Shown: positions 41,341 through 51,347, numbered from the stretch's first letter. The stretch is DNA of 64,000 nt from Pseudomaricurvus sp033283335 (GCA_033283335.1 JAWMQP010000009.1:1-64000), one strand, 5' to 3'. A program made the numbers and translations. The notes: generated by a model not told the origin, from the sequence alone.

Positions 41341-42603
41341 ATGTCAGATAAATTTAAGAAAGCGGCTTTGGATTACCACGCTTTTCCCAAGCCGGGCAAA
41401 CTGTCGGTTGAAATCACCACTTCAGCCGAGACCCAGGAAGATTTGTCACTGGCCTACAGCCCAGGTGTGGCCGAGCCGGTGCGCGAAATCGCCAAGGACC
41501 CTGAGAACGCCTACAAGTACACCGCCAAGGGCAATATGGTGGCGGTGATCAGTGATGGCAGTGCCATTTTGGGGCTCGGCAACCTGGGACCACTGGCCAG
41601 TAAACCGGTGATGGAAGGCAAGAGCTTGTTGTTCAAGCGTTTTGCCGGCATCGATTCGGTGGATATTGAGGTGGAATCCGAGAGTCCGGAAGCCTTTATT
41701 GAAACCGTGGCCAGTATTGCCAACACCTGGGGTGGCATTAACCTGGAAGACATCAAGGCGCCTGAGTGTTTTCAGGTAGAAAAGGCGCTGATTGAGCGCT
41801 GCGAAGTCCCTGTCTTTCACGACGATCAGCACGGCACTGCCATTGTGACGGTGGCCGGCTTGCTGAATGCGCTGGAAATTCAGGGCAAGTCCATCGAGTC
41901 GGCAAAAATTGTGTGCCTGGGCGCCGGCGCCGCGGCCAACGCCTGCTGCACCCTCATGATTGCCGCCGGTGCTGTGCGTGAAAATATGCTGATGCTTGAC
42001 AGCAAAGGGGTAATTTACGCCGGTCGCGACGGTTTGAACGCTTACAAGGAGGCATTTGCCGTCGATACCCTGGCGCGTACTCTGGACGATGCCATTGAAG
42101 GGGCGGATGTGTTTTTGGGGGTTTCGGGTCCCAATCTGCTGGCGCCTGAGCAGCTGGCTAAAATGGCGGAAAACCCAGTGGTGTTTGCCTGTTCCAACCC
42201 GGATCCCGAGATCGATCCACAGCTGGCCCACCAGGTGCGCGATGACTTGATTATGGCCACCGGTCGTTCCGATTACCCTAACCAGGTGAACAATGTGCTG
42301 TGTTTCCCGTTCCTGTTCCGCGGCACCCTGGATGTACGGGCCCGGGAAATCAATACCGAGATGAAGCTGGCGGCCGTCAAGGCGCTCAAGGAGCTGGCTC
42401 GGGAAGCGGTGCCGGAGGAAGTGTTGAAAGCCTACGGTGGTGCGGAGTTGGCGTTTGGGCGTGAGTACATTTTGCCCAAGCCCACCGACAGTCGCCTGCT
42501 GGGCGCCGTCGCTTCGGCCGTGGCTCGGGCCGCGGTGGACAGTGGCGTTGCGCGTCTGCCTTACCCGTTACACTATCCTCTGGTGAACGTGGCAGATATC
42601 TGA
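41341..42603 (+). CDS. NAD(P)-dependent malic enzyme, short form
   Basis: A 420-residue enzyme converting malate to pyruvate, CO2 and NAD(P)H. The N-terminal malic domain has LSLAYSPGVAEP and VFHDDQHGTAIVTVAGLLNA, the metal- and substrate-binding region; the Rossmann domain has VCLGAGAAANACC. It lacks the phosphotransacetylase-like domain of MaeB, so it is the short bacterial form. Cofactor preference cannot be fixed from sequence. It is convergent with mrcA and is followed by a strong hairpin. Confidence 0.94.
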   Translation: MSDKFKKAALDYHAFPKPGKLSVEITTSAETQEDLSLAYSPGVAEPVREIAKDPENAYKYTAKGNMVAVISDGSAILGLGNLGPLASKPVMEGKSLLFKRFAGIDSVDIEVESESPEAFIETVASIANTWGGINLEDIKAPECFQVEKALIERCEVPVFHDDQHGTAIVTVAGLLNALEIQGKSIESAKIVCLGAGAAANACCTLMIAAGAVRENMLMLDSKGVIYAGRDGLNAYKEAFAVDTLARTLDDAIEGADVFLGVSGPNLLAPEQLAKMAENPVVFACSNPDPEIDPQLAHQVRDDLIMATGRSDYPNQVNNVLCFPFLFRGTLDVRAREINTEMKLAAVKALKELAREAVPEEVLKAYGGAELAFGREYILPKPTDSRLLGAVASAVARAAVDSGVARLPYPLHYPLVNVADI

Positions 42604-42655
42604 TCCATACCCGAGGCTTACCGAAACCTGGCTGGCCTTAGCGAAAGCTCTCCAC

Positions 42656-42690
42656 AGTAACCCGCCCGCTTCCTGGCGCGGGTTACTTTC
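42656..42690. terminator. hairpin terminator between malic enzyme and mrcA
   Basis: AGTAACCCGC (42656-42665) and GCGGGTTACT (42678-42687) form a perfect 10-base stem with a 12-base loop, followed by TTTC. It lies between two convergent genes and can act as a shared terminator, although the T-run is short on both strands. Confidence 0.7.
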
Positions 42691-42707
42691 AAACCTCCTC
42701 TCCCGGC

Positions 42708-45491
42708 TCAGAACAGCTCTTCAGGTAAGGGCTCGTCACTGCTGCTACCGCCATTTAACAGCGGGGCATCCGACTGCTCGTAAGGCGGAAGATTGTCTGC
42801 GGGAAACAGCTCAAAGATGGCATTCGGCTGGTCGGCTGGCGCCCGTTTGCCGCTGACTGGGTCGATGCGAACCGATACCAGGCCGTCAGGCAGGCTGCGA
42901 GGCTCCTCTGGCACGCCTTCCAGCGCGGTTTCCATAAAATCAATCCAGATAGGTAGCGCTGAGGTGCCGCCAAACTCGCGACGGCCGAGGTTGGTGTTCT
43001 TGTCAAACCCGAGCCATGCAGTGGTGACAAGGTGGCGGTTGTAGCCGGAAAACCAGGCGTCCGTAGGACCGTTGGTGGTGCCGGTTTTGCCGGCCAGGTC
43101 CTGGCGATTCAATACCTTGGCTCGACGCCCTGTGCCGAGGCGAATGACATCGCGCAACATATCGTCGATCAGGTAGGCGACTTGTTCTGACAGCACTCGC
43201 TCCGCTTGAGGTAAGGGTGTCTCAGCGCCCTCATCTGCAGGCTCGCTAGCGTCATCGGTTTCGTCGAGGTTGGCGGCCGGTTGCCCGCTTTCGGAGCGGA
43301 AGTTGGCGGACAGTTCAGCTGCCATGGCCGATTCCAGTTCGGCCAGTCGGTCATCGGTGGTTGAATCTGGACCTGAATCTTCACCCGAGGCGGCAGCTGC
43401 CTGACGATTCTTGTCGGCCTGTTCGCATTCACGACAGACTGTAGCTGGGCGGGCGAGGTATACGGTTTCGTTATCGACGTTATCAATGCGTTCCACCAGG
43501 TAGGGGTGAACTCGAAAGCCCCCATTGGCAAACACGGTATAGCCGGTGGCGACCTGCAGCGGCGTCAAAATATGGCTGCCCAGGGCCAGCGACAGGTCGC
43601 GTGGCATTTTGCTGCGGTCCAGGCCATAACGGCTCATGCTCTGCAGAGCAGTTTCGATGCCAATGCTGCGCAGCACCCGGATGGAAACCAGATTGCGGGA
43701 CTTGTACAGCGCTTGCCGCAAGCGGGTAGGGCCGAAGAATTTACCGCTGGCGTTTTCGGGTCGCCAGGTGTTTTCCAGGGAGGAGTCGTCAAACACGATG
43801 GGCGCGTCGTTGATGATGGTGGCCGGCGTCATGCCGTGCTCCAGCGCGGTGGTGTAAATGAACGGCTTGAAGTTGGAGCCGGGCTGGCGCTCAGCCTGAG
43901 TGGCGCGGTTGAAATGACTTTGCTGGAAGTCAAAGCCGCCGACCAGCGCACGAATACCACCATCGTCTGGATTGAGTGACACCAGGGCGGCCTGGGCCGC
44001 GGGTACCTGGCCCAGGTGCCAGACCAGGCCATCATCTGCAGGCTGAGATTGCGCGGCAATGGCCGCAGGCGATTCAGCATCTGCCTCGGTATCCGTGCTG
44101 TCGGCTTCTGGGGTGTCGGTTTCAGCAGCATCGGTTTCAGCTGCATCGGTTTCAGGGGCGTTGTCCTTGGCCCGAGTGACGCGGATCACATCCCCTACCT
44201 TAACTACTTCGGCGGCGTTTTTGGGGGCCGCGCCCATGCGATTTTCGGTGATATAGGGACGTGCACTGGACAGTCCATTTTCCCACTTTATGGTCGCCAT
44301 GGTGCCATCGGCCATCAGGAAGTCGATGCTGTTGGGGTTCACCTGAGTAACGGCAGCCGCCTGCAGGTTGCCTATTTCCTTATAGCTCTTGAGGGCCTCC
44401 TGCCATTCAGCAAGTGGTAATGGGGCGTCTGGGGCAGTGCTTTCAAGGGGCGCGCTTGACTCGTCCGCGTCGGTCTCAGTGTTGACCCCATCGGTCGCGT
44501 CTGCGGTGATCAGCGAGGCTTCCGGCCCGCGATAGCCGTGGCGTTTATCGTATGTGATCAGTCCGTCGCGGACCGCTTGCTGGGCGCGGGCCTGCAAGCG
44601 GGAGTCAACGCTGGTGTAGATCTTGAAGCCGTCGGTATAGGCGGCCAGACCGAGCCGGTCGACGGCCTCCTTGCGCGCCATTTCGGCGACATAGGGGGCC
44701 TGTAACTCCAGTTTCGAGCCGTGGTAGCTGGCGGTGACTGGCTCGTTCAGGGCGGTTTGGTAGCGCTGCTGGTCGATATAACCCAGGGCCTGCATACGGC
44801 CGAGGATCCAGTTGCGGCGCACCAGCGCTCGCTCCGGATTGACGATGGGATTGTAGGCCGATGGGGCTTTGGGCAGGCCGGCAATCATGGCCAGTTGAGC
44901 CAGGCTCAATTCAGAGATGGATTTGCCGTAGTAGACCTGGGCGGCCGCCTCGATGCCATAGGCGCGGTTGCCCAGGTAAATCTTGTTGGTGTAGAGCTCA
45001 AGAATTTCCGCTTTGCTCAGTTCTTTTTCAATTTGAAGCGCCAGCAGGATTTCATTGAATTTACGACTAAAAGTTTGTTTCCGTGTCAAAAAGAAATTCC
45101 TGGCGACCTGCATGGTGATTGTGCTGCCACCAGTTTGAATTTCGCCGGATTTTAATAATTGTGATGCTGCTCGCAAAAGACCTTTAATGTCCACGCCTGG
45201 ATGGGAGTAGAATCTGTCATCTTCGGCGGCGAGAATGGCGTCAATAAACTCTTTTGGGACCTGCTCGATGGTAATGGGGGAGCGGCGTTTTTCACCGAAT
45301 TCACCAATCAGCAAACCGTCGTGGGAATAGATGCGCAAGGGAGTCTGTAACTTGATCTGCCGGAGGCTCTCCACTTCCGGTAATTTAGGGCCCAGATAGA
45401 GGGTTATACCGGCAAAAAGCGCTAAGGTTCCACTGCTCGCGGCCAGAATGAGCCAAAAAGCCCAGGACAAAATTTTTGTTTTGTTCATCAT
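42708..45491 (-). CDS. mrcA: penicillin-binding protein 1A with acidic insertions
   Basis: A 927-residue bifunctional peptidoglycan synthase. One N-terminal membrane anchor is followed by the glycosyltransferase domain (AILAAEDDRFYSHPGVD, about residues 88-104), an OB-like region and the transpeptidase domain with the SxxK motif in GSNFKPFIYTT, SRN and KTGTTNGP. Three low-complexity acidic stretches rich in Asp, Glu, Ala and Thr interrupt the OB-like region and the transpeptidase domain. They make the protein longer than the 850-residue E. coli PBP1A. The gene is divergent from pilM, as usual in gammaproteobacteria. Confidence 0.95.
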   Translation of the reverse strand: MMNKTKILSWAFWLILAASSGTLALFAGITLYLGPKLPEVESLRQIKLQTPLRIYSHDGLLIGEFGEKRRSPITIEQVPKEFIDAILAAEDDRFYSHPGVDIKGLLRAASQLLKSGEIQTGGSTITMQVARNFFLTRKQTFSRKFNEILLALQIEKELSKAEILELYTNKIYLGNRAYGIEAAAQVYYGKSISELSLAQLAMIAGLPKAPSAYNPIVNPERALVRRNWILGRMQALGYIDQQRYQTALNEPVTASYHGSKLELQAPYVAEMARKEAVDRLGLAAYTDGFKIYTSVDSRLQARAQQAVRDGLITYDKRHGYRGPEASLITADATDGVNTETDADESSAPLESTAPDAPLPLAEWQEALKSYKEIGNLQAAAVTQVNPNSIDFLMADGTMATIKWENGLSSARPYITENRMGAAPKNAAEVVKVGDVIRVTRAKDNAPETDAAETDAAETDTPEADSTDTEADAESPAAIAAQSQPADDGLVWHLGQVPAAQAALVSLNPDDGGIRALVGGFDFQQSHFNRATQAERQPGSNFKPFIYTTALEHGMTPATIINDAPIVFDDSSLENTWRPENASGKFFGPTRLRQALYKSRNLVSIRVLRSIGIETALQSMSRYGLDRSKMPRDLSLALGSHILTPLQVATGYTVFANGGFRVHPYLVERIDNVDNETVYLARPATVCRECEQADKNRQAAAASGEDSGPDSTTDDRLAELESAMAAELSANFRSESGQPAANLDETDDASEPADEGAETPLPQAERVLSEQVAYLIDDMLRDVIRLGTGRRAKVLNRQDLAGKTGTTNGPTDAWFSGYNRHLVTTAWLGFDKNTNLGRREFGGTSALPIWIDFMETALEGVPEEPRSLPDGLVSVRIDPVSGKRAPADQPNAIFELFPADNLPPYEQSDAPLLNGGSSSDEPLPEELF

Positions 45492-45541
45492 TTTTTCTAA
45501 GAGAATTAAAGGGTTAGCGAGAGGGAATGTGTGAGCTGTGC

Positions 45542-45547
45542 ATTATA
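45542..45547 (-). promoter_or_regulatory. -10 box upstream of mrcA
   Basis: On the minus strand this reads TATAAT, about 50 bases before the mrcA start. No good -35 box is visible. It lies in the 155-base divergent spacer shared with pilM. On the plus strand, TTGCAG near 45583 followed by CATAAC may serve pilM, which is weaker. Confidence 0.4.
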
Positions 45548-45646
45548 AGCGGTTTTTGAGGGTTTACATATGGTCTGCCTTGTTGCAGGCTTGAGTTAAA
45601 GTGCCATAACATCAAATGCACCTAAGTCACGGAAATAGATGGAAAA

Positions 45647-46714
45647 ATGGGAATTCTGGGTTTCTTAGAGCGTAAGGCCAAGCCTGTTTTAGGGCTGGAT
45701 ATTAGCTCAACTTCAATTAAGTTGCTCGAACTGAGTCGCCAGGGTGACCGTTTCCGAGTGGAAAGTTACGCGGTCAAGTCACTGCCGCCCAACGCCGTCG
45801 TTGAGAAAAACATCAACGAGGTTGAGGCCGTGGGTGAGGTGCTGAAGACGCTGGTGCAGCAGTCCAAGACCAAGCTTAAGGACGCAGCTGTGGCGGTGGC
45901 CGGCTCGGCGGTGATCACCAAGCTGATCGAAATGCCGGCGGGCATGAGCGAAGATGTACTGGAAACCCAGATTTCGCTGGAGGCGGATCAATACATTCCT
46001 TACCCGCTGGAAGAGGTCGCCATTGACTTCGAGATCCAGGGGCCTTCCGAAGCCAACCCCGATCAAATCGACGTGCTGCTGGCGGCCTGCCGCCGGGAGA
46101 ATGTTGACTTGCGGGTGGCGGCGCTGGAGTTGGCCGGACTGAAGCCGAAAGTGGTGGATGTAGAGGCCTACACTATTGAGCGCGCGTTTCAGCTGATTGC
46201 CGAACAGCTGGAAGACCAGGACGATCAGGTGGTGGCGATTCTGGACATTGGTGCCACCATGACCACGCTCAGTGTGCTGGTGGGGGGCAAAACCGTCTAC
46301 ACCCGCGAGCAGCTGTTCGGCGGCAAGCAATTGACTGAAGAAATTCAGCGCCGCTATGGCCTGTCGGTGGAAGAGGCCGGCCTGGCCAAGAAACAGGGTG
46401 GCTTACCCGACGACTACGAAGAAGAAGTGCTGGAGCCGTTCAAGGATTCGGTGGTACAGCAGGTGACTCGCTCGCTGCAATTTTTCTTTTCTTCCAGCCA
46501 ATACAACGATGTCGATCACATTGTGCTGGCGGGTGGGGTGGCCTCACTCAATGGCTTGAGTGATCTGATCAGTGAGAAGCTGGGGACCGAAGTGAGTGTG
46601 GCCAACCCGTTTGCCAATATGTCGGTTGCGTCGCGGGTCAACTCGGCGGCACTGGCCAACGATGCGCCCTCGCTGATGATTGCAGCGGGTCTGGCAATGA
46701 GGAGTTTTGACTGA
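45647..46714 (+). CDS. pilM: type IV pilus assembly protein PilM
   Basis: A 355-residue cytosolic actin-like ATPase fold protein. VLGLDISSTSIKLLELSRQG (about 17-36) is the phosphate-1 region; ILDIGATMTTLSVLVGG (about 200-216) is phosphate-2; IVLAGGVASLNGLSDLI (about 292-308) matches the adenosine motif. PilM binds the N-terminus of PilN and forms the inner-membrane alignment complex of type IVa pili. It is the first gene of pilMNOPQ and overlaps pilN by one base. Confidence 0.97.
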   Translation: MGILGFLERKAKPVLGLDISSTSIKLLELSRQGDRFRVESYAVKSLPPNAVVEKNINEVEAVGEVLKTLVQQSKTKLKDAAVAVAGSAVITKLIEMPAGMSEDVLETQISLEADQYIPYPLEEVAIDFEIQGPSEANPDQIDVLLAACRRENVDLRVAALELAGLKPKVVDVEAYTIERAFQLIAEQLEDQDDQVVAILDIGATMTTLSVLVGGKTVYTREQLFGGKQLTEEIQRRYGLSVEEAGLAKKQGGLPDDYEEEVLEPFKDSVVQQVTRSLQFFFSSSQYNDVDHIVLAGGVASLNGLSDLISEKLGTEVSVANPFANMSVASRVNSAALANDAPSLMIAAGLAMRSFD

Positions 46715-47283
46715 TGGCGAATATTAACCTCCTCCCCTGGCGCGATGAATACCGCCGTGAAAAACAGCAGGAATTTCTCGGTGTCCTGGCGGGCGTGGCG
46801 GCGGTCGCCGCACTGGGTGTGTACCTCTGGATCAGCAGCATCAACGGCGCGATCGAGGCGCAAAACGACCGCAACCGTATGCTCGACACGGAAATCAAAG
46901 CACTGAGTGCCAAGGTTAAAGAGATCCAGGAACTGAAAAAACGTCGCGCCGAGCTGTTGTCGCGCATGAAGGTCATTCAGGGGCTGCAGGGTGAGCGCCC
47001 GCTGATTGTTCGTTACTTCGATGAACTGGTGCATGCCGTACCGGAAGGTGTCTACCTGCAAACCCTGACCCGTCGCGGCGAGCAAATCAGCCTCACCGGC
47101 GTTACCGAATCGAATGTGAGGGTGTCGGCCTTCATGCGTAACCTGGACGCGTCTGAGTGGTTTGCCAACCCCAACCTGAAAGCGGTCAAGGCGGCACCCA
47201 AGTACGGCGAGCAGGCCAGTGAATTCACCATGAGCTTCTCAACGACCAAGCCCAAGGACGAAAAAGAAAAGGCGAAAGGCTAG
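46714..47283 (+). CDS. pilN: type IV pilus assembly protein PilN
   Basis: A 189-residue bitopic inner-membrane protein. The N-terminal INLLPWRDEYRREKQQEF is the PilM-binding motif; one membrane segment (about 23-42), a coiled coil and a ferredoxin-like periplasmic domain follow. PilN pairs with PilO. The start overlaps the pilM stop (TGATG). Confidence 0.96.
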   Translation: MANINLLPWRDEYRREKQQEFLGVLAGVAAVAALGVYLWISSINGAIEAQNDRNRMLDTEIKALSAKVKEIQELKKRRAELLSRMKVIQGLQGERPLIVRYFDELVHAVPEGVYLQTLTRRGEQISLTGVTESNVRVSAFMRNLDASEWFANPNLKAVKAAPKYGEQASEFTMSFSTTKPKDEKEKAKG

Positions 47284-47328
47284 CAATAATGATGAACGTC
47301 GATACAAGAACAAGCAGTGGGGGTCGTG

Positions 47329-47943
47329 ATGGCTTTGCAAGACGTTATTGACCAGTTAAATGACTTCGATGTTAACGACATCGACTGGTCGCGTATGGGG
47401 GTGTGGCCTCTCGCCGGCAAGATTACTCTGTGTGTGCTGTTGATCGCTGCACTGGTCGCCGGGGGATATTACTTCTTCGTCAAGGATTTAAATCTGCAAC
47501 TGGAGCGAGTGACGGCCAAGGAGCAGGACTTGCGCAATTCCTTTAAGCAGAAGGCCTATCAAGCCGCCAACCTGGAGGCCTATCGCGCCCAGATGGTCGA
47601 AATGGAGAAGTCTTTCGGCGCGTTGGTGGCACAGTTGCCCAGTGATACCGAAGTGCCCGGCCTGCTGGAAGATATCGATGAACGCGGTTCGGAAGCGGGA
47701 CTGGCCATTGAGAGCATCACTTTACAGAACGAGAAAAAAGCCGAGTTTTACGTCGAGCTGCCGATCTCCATCAAGGTGACCGGTCCCTATCACGATTTCG
47801 GCACCTTTGTCAGCGGGGTCGCGGGCATGCCGCGGATTGTGACCCTGCATGATTACGAGATTAAAAAATCCGGCAGCAGCGGCATGCTCGATATGACCAT
47901 TCTGGCGAAAACCTACCGCTATAAAAGTGAGGGGGGTAAATGA
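47329..47943 (+). CDS. pilO: type IV pilus assembly protein PilO
   Basis: A 204-residue inner-membrane protein with one membrane segment (about 29-49), a coiled coil and a periplasmic ferredoxin-like domain. It dimerises with PilN and links to PilP. The ATG at 47329 is chosen over the upstream GTG at 47317, which gives only four extra residues. The stop overlaps the pilP start by four bases (ATGA). Confidence 0.95.
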   Translation: MALQDVIDQLNDFDVNDIDWSRMGVWPLAGKITLCVLLIAALVAGGYYFFVKDLNLQLERVTAKEQDLRNSFKQKAYQAANLEAYRAQMVEMEKSFGALVAQLPSDTEVPGLLEDIDERGSEAGLAIESITLQNEKKAEFYVELPISIKVTGPYHDFGTFVSGVAGMPRIVTLHDYEIKKSGSSGMLDMTILAKTYRYKSEGGK

Positions 47944-48509
47944 TGATGCGTATGAACTCCTCTTTCGCCGCCATACCGGTTAAGGGGTGGCGCCTGCTGG
48001 GAATGGCTGGCCTGGCCCTGACGCTGAGTGCCTGTGGCGGTGCCAGCAAGCATCAGGACTTGATAGACTTTATTGAAGAGACCAAACGTCGTCCGGCCGG
48101 ACAAATCGAGCCGCTGCCACCGTTTGTGCCTTATCAGAGCTTTAGCTACAGCGCCATGACCGAGCGCAGCCCGTTTGTGCCGCCTGTGGAAGACATCGAC
48201 CATATGGTGCTGGGGAAGAAGACCGACATCAAACCCGATTTGTCGCGGGAGAAAGAGTTCCTCGAGTCCTTCAACCTGGCCTCCTTGTCCATGGTGGGAT
48301 CACTGGAGCAGGGTGGGACCCTGTGGGCTCTCATCAATGACGGTCAGGGTGGCATCCATCGGGTCAAGCGTGGCAATCATTTGGGGAAAAACTTCGGTCG
48401 CATTGTCGCCACATCCGGGCGTCAGATCGATATTGTTGAAATTGTGCCGGACGGTGCGGACGGCTGGGTAGAGCGCCCACAAATCATAAAAATTGTGGAG
48501 AAGGAATAA
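47940..48509 (+). CDS. pilP: type IV pilus lipoprotein PilP
   Basis: A 189-residue lipoprotein. The signal peptide ends in a clear lipobox (LTLSAC, the Cys near residue 34). The middle is unstructured, and the C-terminal domain, with GNHLGKNFGRIVAT, has the PilP beta-sandwich pattern. PilP links the PilN/PilO subcomplex to the PilQ secretin. It overlaps pilO and ends five bases before pilQ. Confidence 0.95.
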   Translation: MMMRMNSSFAAIPVKGWRLLGMAGLALTLSACGGASKHQDLIDFIEETKRRPAGQIEPLPPFVPYQSFSYSAMTERSPFVPPVEDIDHMVLGKKTDIKPDLSREKEFLESFNLASLSMVGSLEQGGTLWALINDGQGGIHRVKRGNHLGKNFGRIVATSGRQIDIVEIVPDGADGWVERPQIIKIVEKE

Positions 48510-48514
48510 CAATC

Positions 48515-50734
48515 ATGTTCACTATGCATCTTAAGCGAAAGGCGGTTCAGTCCGCATCGACGATTGGGGTCTGGATGCTCACCGCCTTCTCCGCGGTCTC
48601 GGCCAGTACCCTGCAGTCTCTGGACTTTGCCGAGTTACCCGGCGAGCGTTTTGAAATTCGTCTGGGTTTTGACTCTCTGCCAGCGGATCCAACCGGCTAC
48701 ACCATTGAACAGCCGGCACGCATTGTGCTGGACTTCGAAGATGTGGACAACACACTGGCTGAGCGCAAGTTCCCGCTGTCGTTTGAAAACGCCAAATCGG
48801 CTGTGGTGTTGAGCACCGATGACCGCACCCGTCTGATCCTCAATCTGTCGCAATTAAGTACCTATGTGACACGCCGGGAGGGCAATGCCCTGGTGGTGGA
48901 AGTGGGTGACCGGCCGACCGTCAACAATGGCGATTATCTGGTGCGGGCCCAGAGTATGTCCGACAAGGTATCGCGCAAGGCTTACAGCGGCAGCGGCCTG
49001 GGTATCGACAGTATCGATTTTCGCCGTGACGAGAATGGTGCCGGCCGTATCATGGTCGACCTGTCCGATCCGGCGGTAAATATTGATGTGCACCAGTCGT
49101 CTGGCAATATCGAAGTGACCTTTATGGGCGCTCAGCTGCCGGATGAACTGCGTCGCAGCCTGGATGTGGTCGACTTTGCTACGCCAGTGACCCACATCGA
49201 TGCCGACTACAACGGTCGCGCAACCACCCTCACCATCAAGGCCAAGGGTGAGTACGACTACCTGGCCTACCAGGCCGACAACACCTATGTGATTAGTGTC
49301 AAACCCCTGACCCAGAAAGAGCTGGCAGAAAAACAGTCCCGCTTTGCCTACGACGGGGAAAAACTGTCGCTGAACTTCCAGGATATTGAAGTGCGTTCGG
49401 TGCTGCAGTTGATCGCCGACTTTACCGAGTTGAACCTGGTGGCCAGTGATACCGTAACCGGCAACATCACCCTGCGACTGGACAATGTGCCCTGGGATCA
49501 GGCGCTGGATCTGGTGCTGAAAACCAAAGGTCTGGACAAGCGTCAGGTGGGCAATGTGATGATGGTGGCGCCGGCGGCGGAAATTGCCGAGCGTGAGCGT
49601 CAGGAGCTGGAAACCAAGAAACAGCTGGAAGAATTGGCGCCGCTCTATACCGAGTATGTGCGTGTGCGCTACGCCAGTGCCGAGGAGCTGTTTAAACTGT
49701 TCAACAACCGTGGTGGTCGCAATGGCAGTAGCGGTGGTGGCTCGCGTGGCGGCGACGGCAGTGCTACCGCCAGCATCCTGTCCGAGCGGGGCTCGGCCAT
49801 TGTCGATGAGCGTACCAACTCGATTATCCTGACCGACACGGCGGAAAAAATTGCCGAGTTCAAAAAGCTGATCAATGAGATTGATATTCCCATCCGCCAG
49901 GTGATGATTGAAGCGCGGATTGTGATTGCCAATACCGATTTTCGTGAGGAGTTGGGTATTAAGTGGGGCTTAACCGGGGTGGATACACCTGGGAATTCGC
50001 AGTTTGGTGTCTCGGGTAGTCATGACGGTTTGACAGATGGTAATAGTCCTTTTGAGTTCTTTCCGCAGACAAACGGTACCGACCCGGTGTCAAAACCTGT
50101 TGATCTAGGCGAATTCGGTACGACGAATATCGATGAAAACCTGGCAGTCGATTTGGGCATTGCCAATGCGGCTGGCAGCCTGGCGATGGCCTTCCTGAAT
50201 GACAATATCCTGCTGAGCATGGAAATCTCCGCGCTGGAGGATTCCGGTTACGCCGAGATCGTGTCGCAGCCGAAGGTGATCACCGGTGATAAGCAAAAAG
50301 CCCGTATTGAATCCGGTAGTGAGATTCCCTACCAGCAGGCCTCTTCCAGTGGTGCCACCGCCGTGTCCTTTAAAGAGGCGGTACTGAAGCTGGATGTGAC
50401 CCCGCAGATTACGCCGGACGATAACATCATTATGGATCTGGTGGTGACCCAGGACTCCATCGGCGAGCTGGTGTTTATCGGTGCCGGCGGTGGTCAGGTG
50501 CCCACCATTGATACCACTGAACTGGAGACTCAGGTACTGGTAAGCAATGGCCAGACCGTGGTACTGGGCGGTATCTTCCAGACTGAACAGCTGACCGGTG
50601 AAACCAAAGTGCCGTTCCTCGGCGATGTGCCTTACGTCGGGCGCCTGTTCCGTCAGGATGTTAAGAGTGAATCCAAGCGCGAGCTGCTGATATTCATTAC
50701 TCCTAAAATTTTGTCTGACAATCTGGTTAAATAA
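48515..50734 (+). CDS. pilQ: type IV pilus secretin PilQ
   Basis: A 739-residue outer-membrane secretin. A signal peptide is followed by two AMIN peptidoglycan-binding domains (about 35-270), the STN/N0 domain (about 290-355, FQDIEVRSVLQLIADFTELN), an N1 domain interrupted by a glycine/serine linker (about 400-420) and the secretin domain with GYAEIVSQPKVITGDKQKA and VPFLGDVPYVGRLFR. It forms the pore for the pilus fibre. It ends 32 bases before aroK. Confidence 0.97.
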   Translation: MFTMHLKRKAVQSASTIGVWMLTAFSAVSASTLQSLDFAELPGERFEIRLGFDSLPADPTGYTIEQPARIVLDFEDVDNTLAERKFPLSFENAKSAVVLSTDDRTRLILNLSQLSTYVTRREGNALVVEVGDRPTVNNGDYLVRAQSMSDKVSRKAYSGSGLGIDSIDFRRDENGAGRIMVDLSDPAVNIDVHQSSGNIEVTFMGAQLPDELRRSLDVVDFATPVTHIDADYNGRATTLTIKAKGEYDYLAYQADNTYVISVKPLTQKELAEKQSRFAYDGEKLSLNFQDIEVRSVLQLIADFTELNLVASDTVTGNITLRLDNVPWDQALDLVLKTKGLDKRQVGNVMMVAPAAEIAERERQELETKKQLEELAPLYTEYVRVRYASAEELFKLFNNRGGRNGSSGGGSRGGDGSATASILSERGSAIVDERTNSIILTDTAEKIAEFKKLINEIDIPIRQVMIEARIVIANTDFREELGIKWGLTGVDTPGNSQFGVSGSHDGLTDGNSPFEFFPQTNGTDPVSKPVDLGEFGTTNIDENLAVDLGIANAAGSLAMAFLNDNILLSMEISALEDSGYAEIVSQPKVITGDKQKARIESGSEIPYQQASSSGATAVSFKEAVLKLDVTPQITPDDNIIMDLVVTQDSIGELVFIGAGGGQVPTIDTTELETQVLVSNGQTVVLGGIFQTEQLTGETKVPFLGDVPYVGRLFRQDVKSESKRELLIFITPKILSDNLVK

Positions 50735-50766
50735 CGCCAGCTCATAGTTGTTAACTGGTGTAATCG

Positions 50767-51282
50767 ATGTCACAAACTCTGGTTCTTGTCGGCCCCATGG
50801 GGGCCGGCAAATCCACCATCGGCAAGCTGCTTGCCGGTATGCTGGGCCTGCCCTTTGCCGATACCGACCGGGTGATCGAAGATCGCACCGGGGCGGATAT
50901 TCCCTGGATTTTCGATGTTGAAGGTGAAGACGGTTTTCGCCAGCGCGAAACCGCGGTGTTACAGGATCTGTTGGAGCGCGAAGCCATGGTGCTGGCCACC
51001 GGTGGCGGTATCGTCATGGCGGAGGTCAATCGCCAGCTGCTGTCGAGCAGTAACACCCAGGTGGTGTACCTGACGGCTTCGGTGGACCAGTTGGTGGAGC
51101 GGACCTACAAGGACAAGAAGCGGCCGCTGCTGCAGGTGGCGGATCCCGAAACCCGTATTCGCGAGTTGATTGCGCTGCGCGATCCCCTTTACCGGCAGGT
51201 GGCCGACATTATTGTGCAAACCGATCGTCGCGGGCCCAAAGCGGTAGCCCAGGATATTGCCCAGCAAGTGCGTCAGCAGTAA
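50767..51282 (+). CDS. aroK: shikimate kinase
   Basis: A 171-residue P-loop kinase that phosphorylates shikimate, step five of the chorismate pathway. Walker A is VGPMGAGKSTIGKLLA (9-24); DTDRVIEDRTG holds the substrate-binding aspartate, and LATGGGIVM is the glycine-rich shikimate-binding segment. The lid arginines lie in ERTYKDKKRPLLQ. The pilQ-aroK-aroB order is widely conserved. Confidence 0.97.
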   Translation: MSQTLVLVGPMGAGKSTIGKLLAGMLGLPFADTDRVIEDRTGADIPWIFDVEGEDGFRQRETAVLQDLLEREAMVLATGGGIVMAEVNRQLLSSSNTQVVYLTASVDQLVERTYKDKKRPLLQVADPETRIRELIALRDPLYRQVADIIVQTDRRGPKAVAQDIAQQVRQQ

Positions 51283-51347
51283 CTGGGAGCGGTGCCGGCT
51301 TGTGCTACACTAGCCTTCTTTTTATGGCGGCTGGAGTGGAGTCAGGC

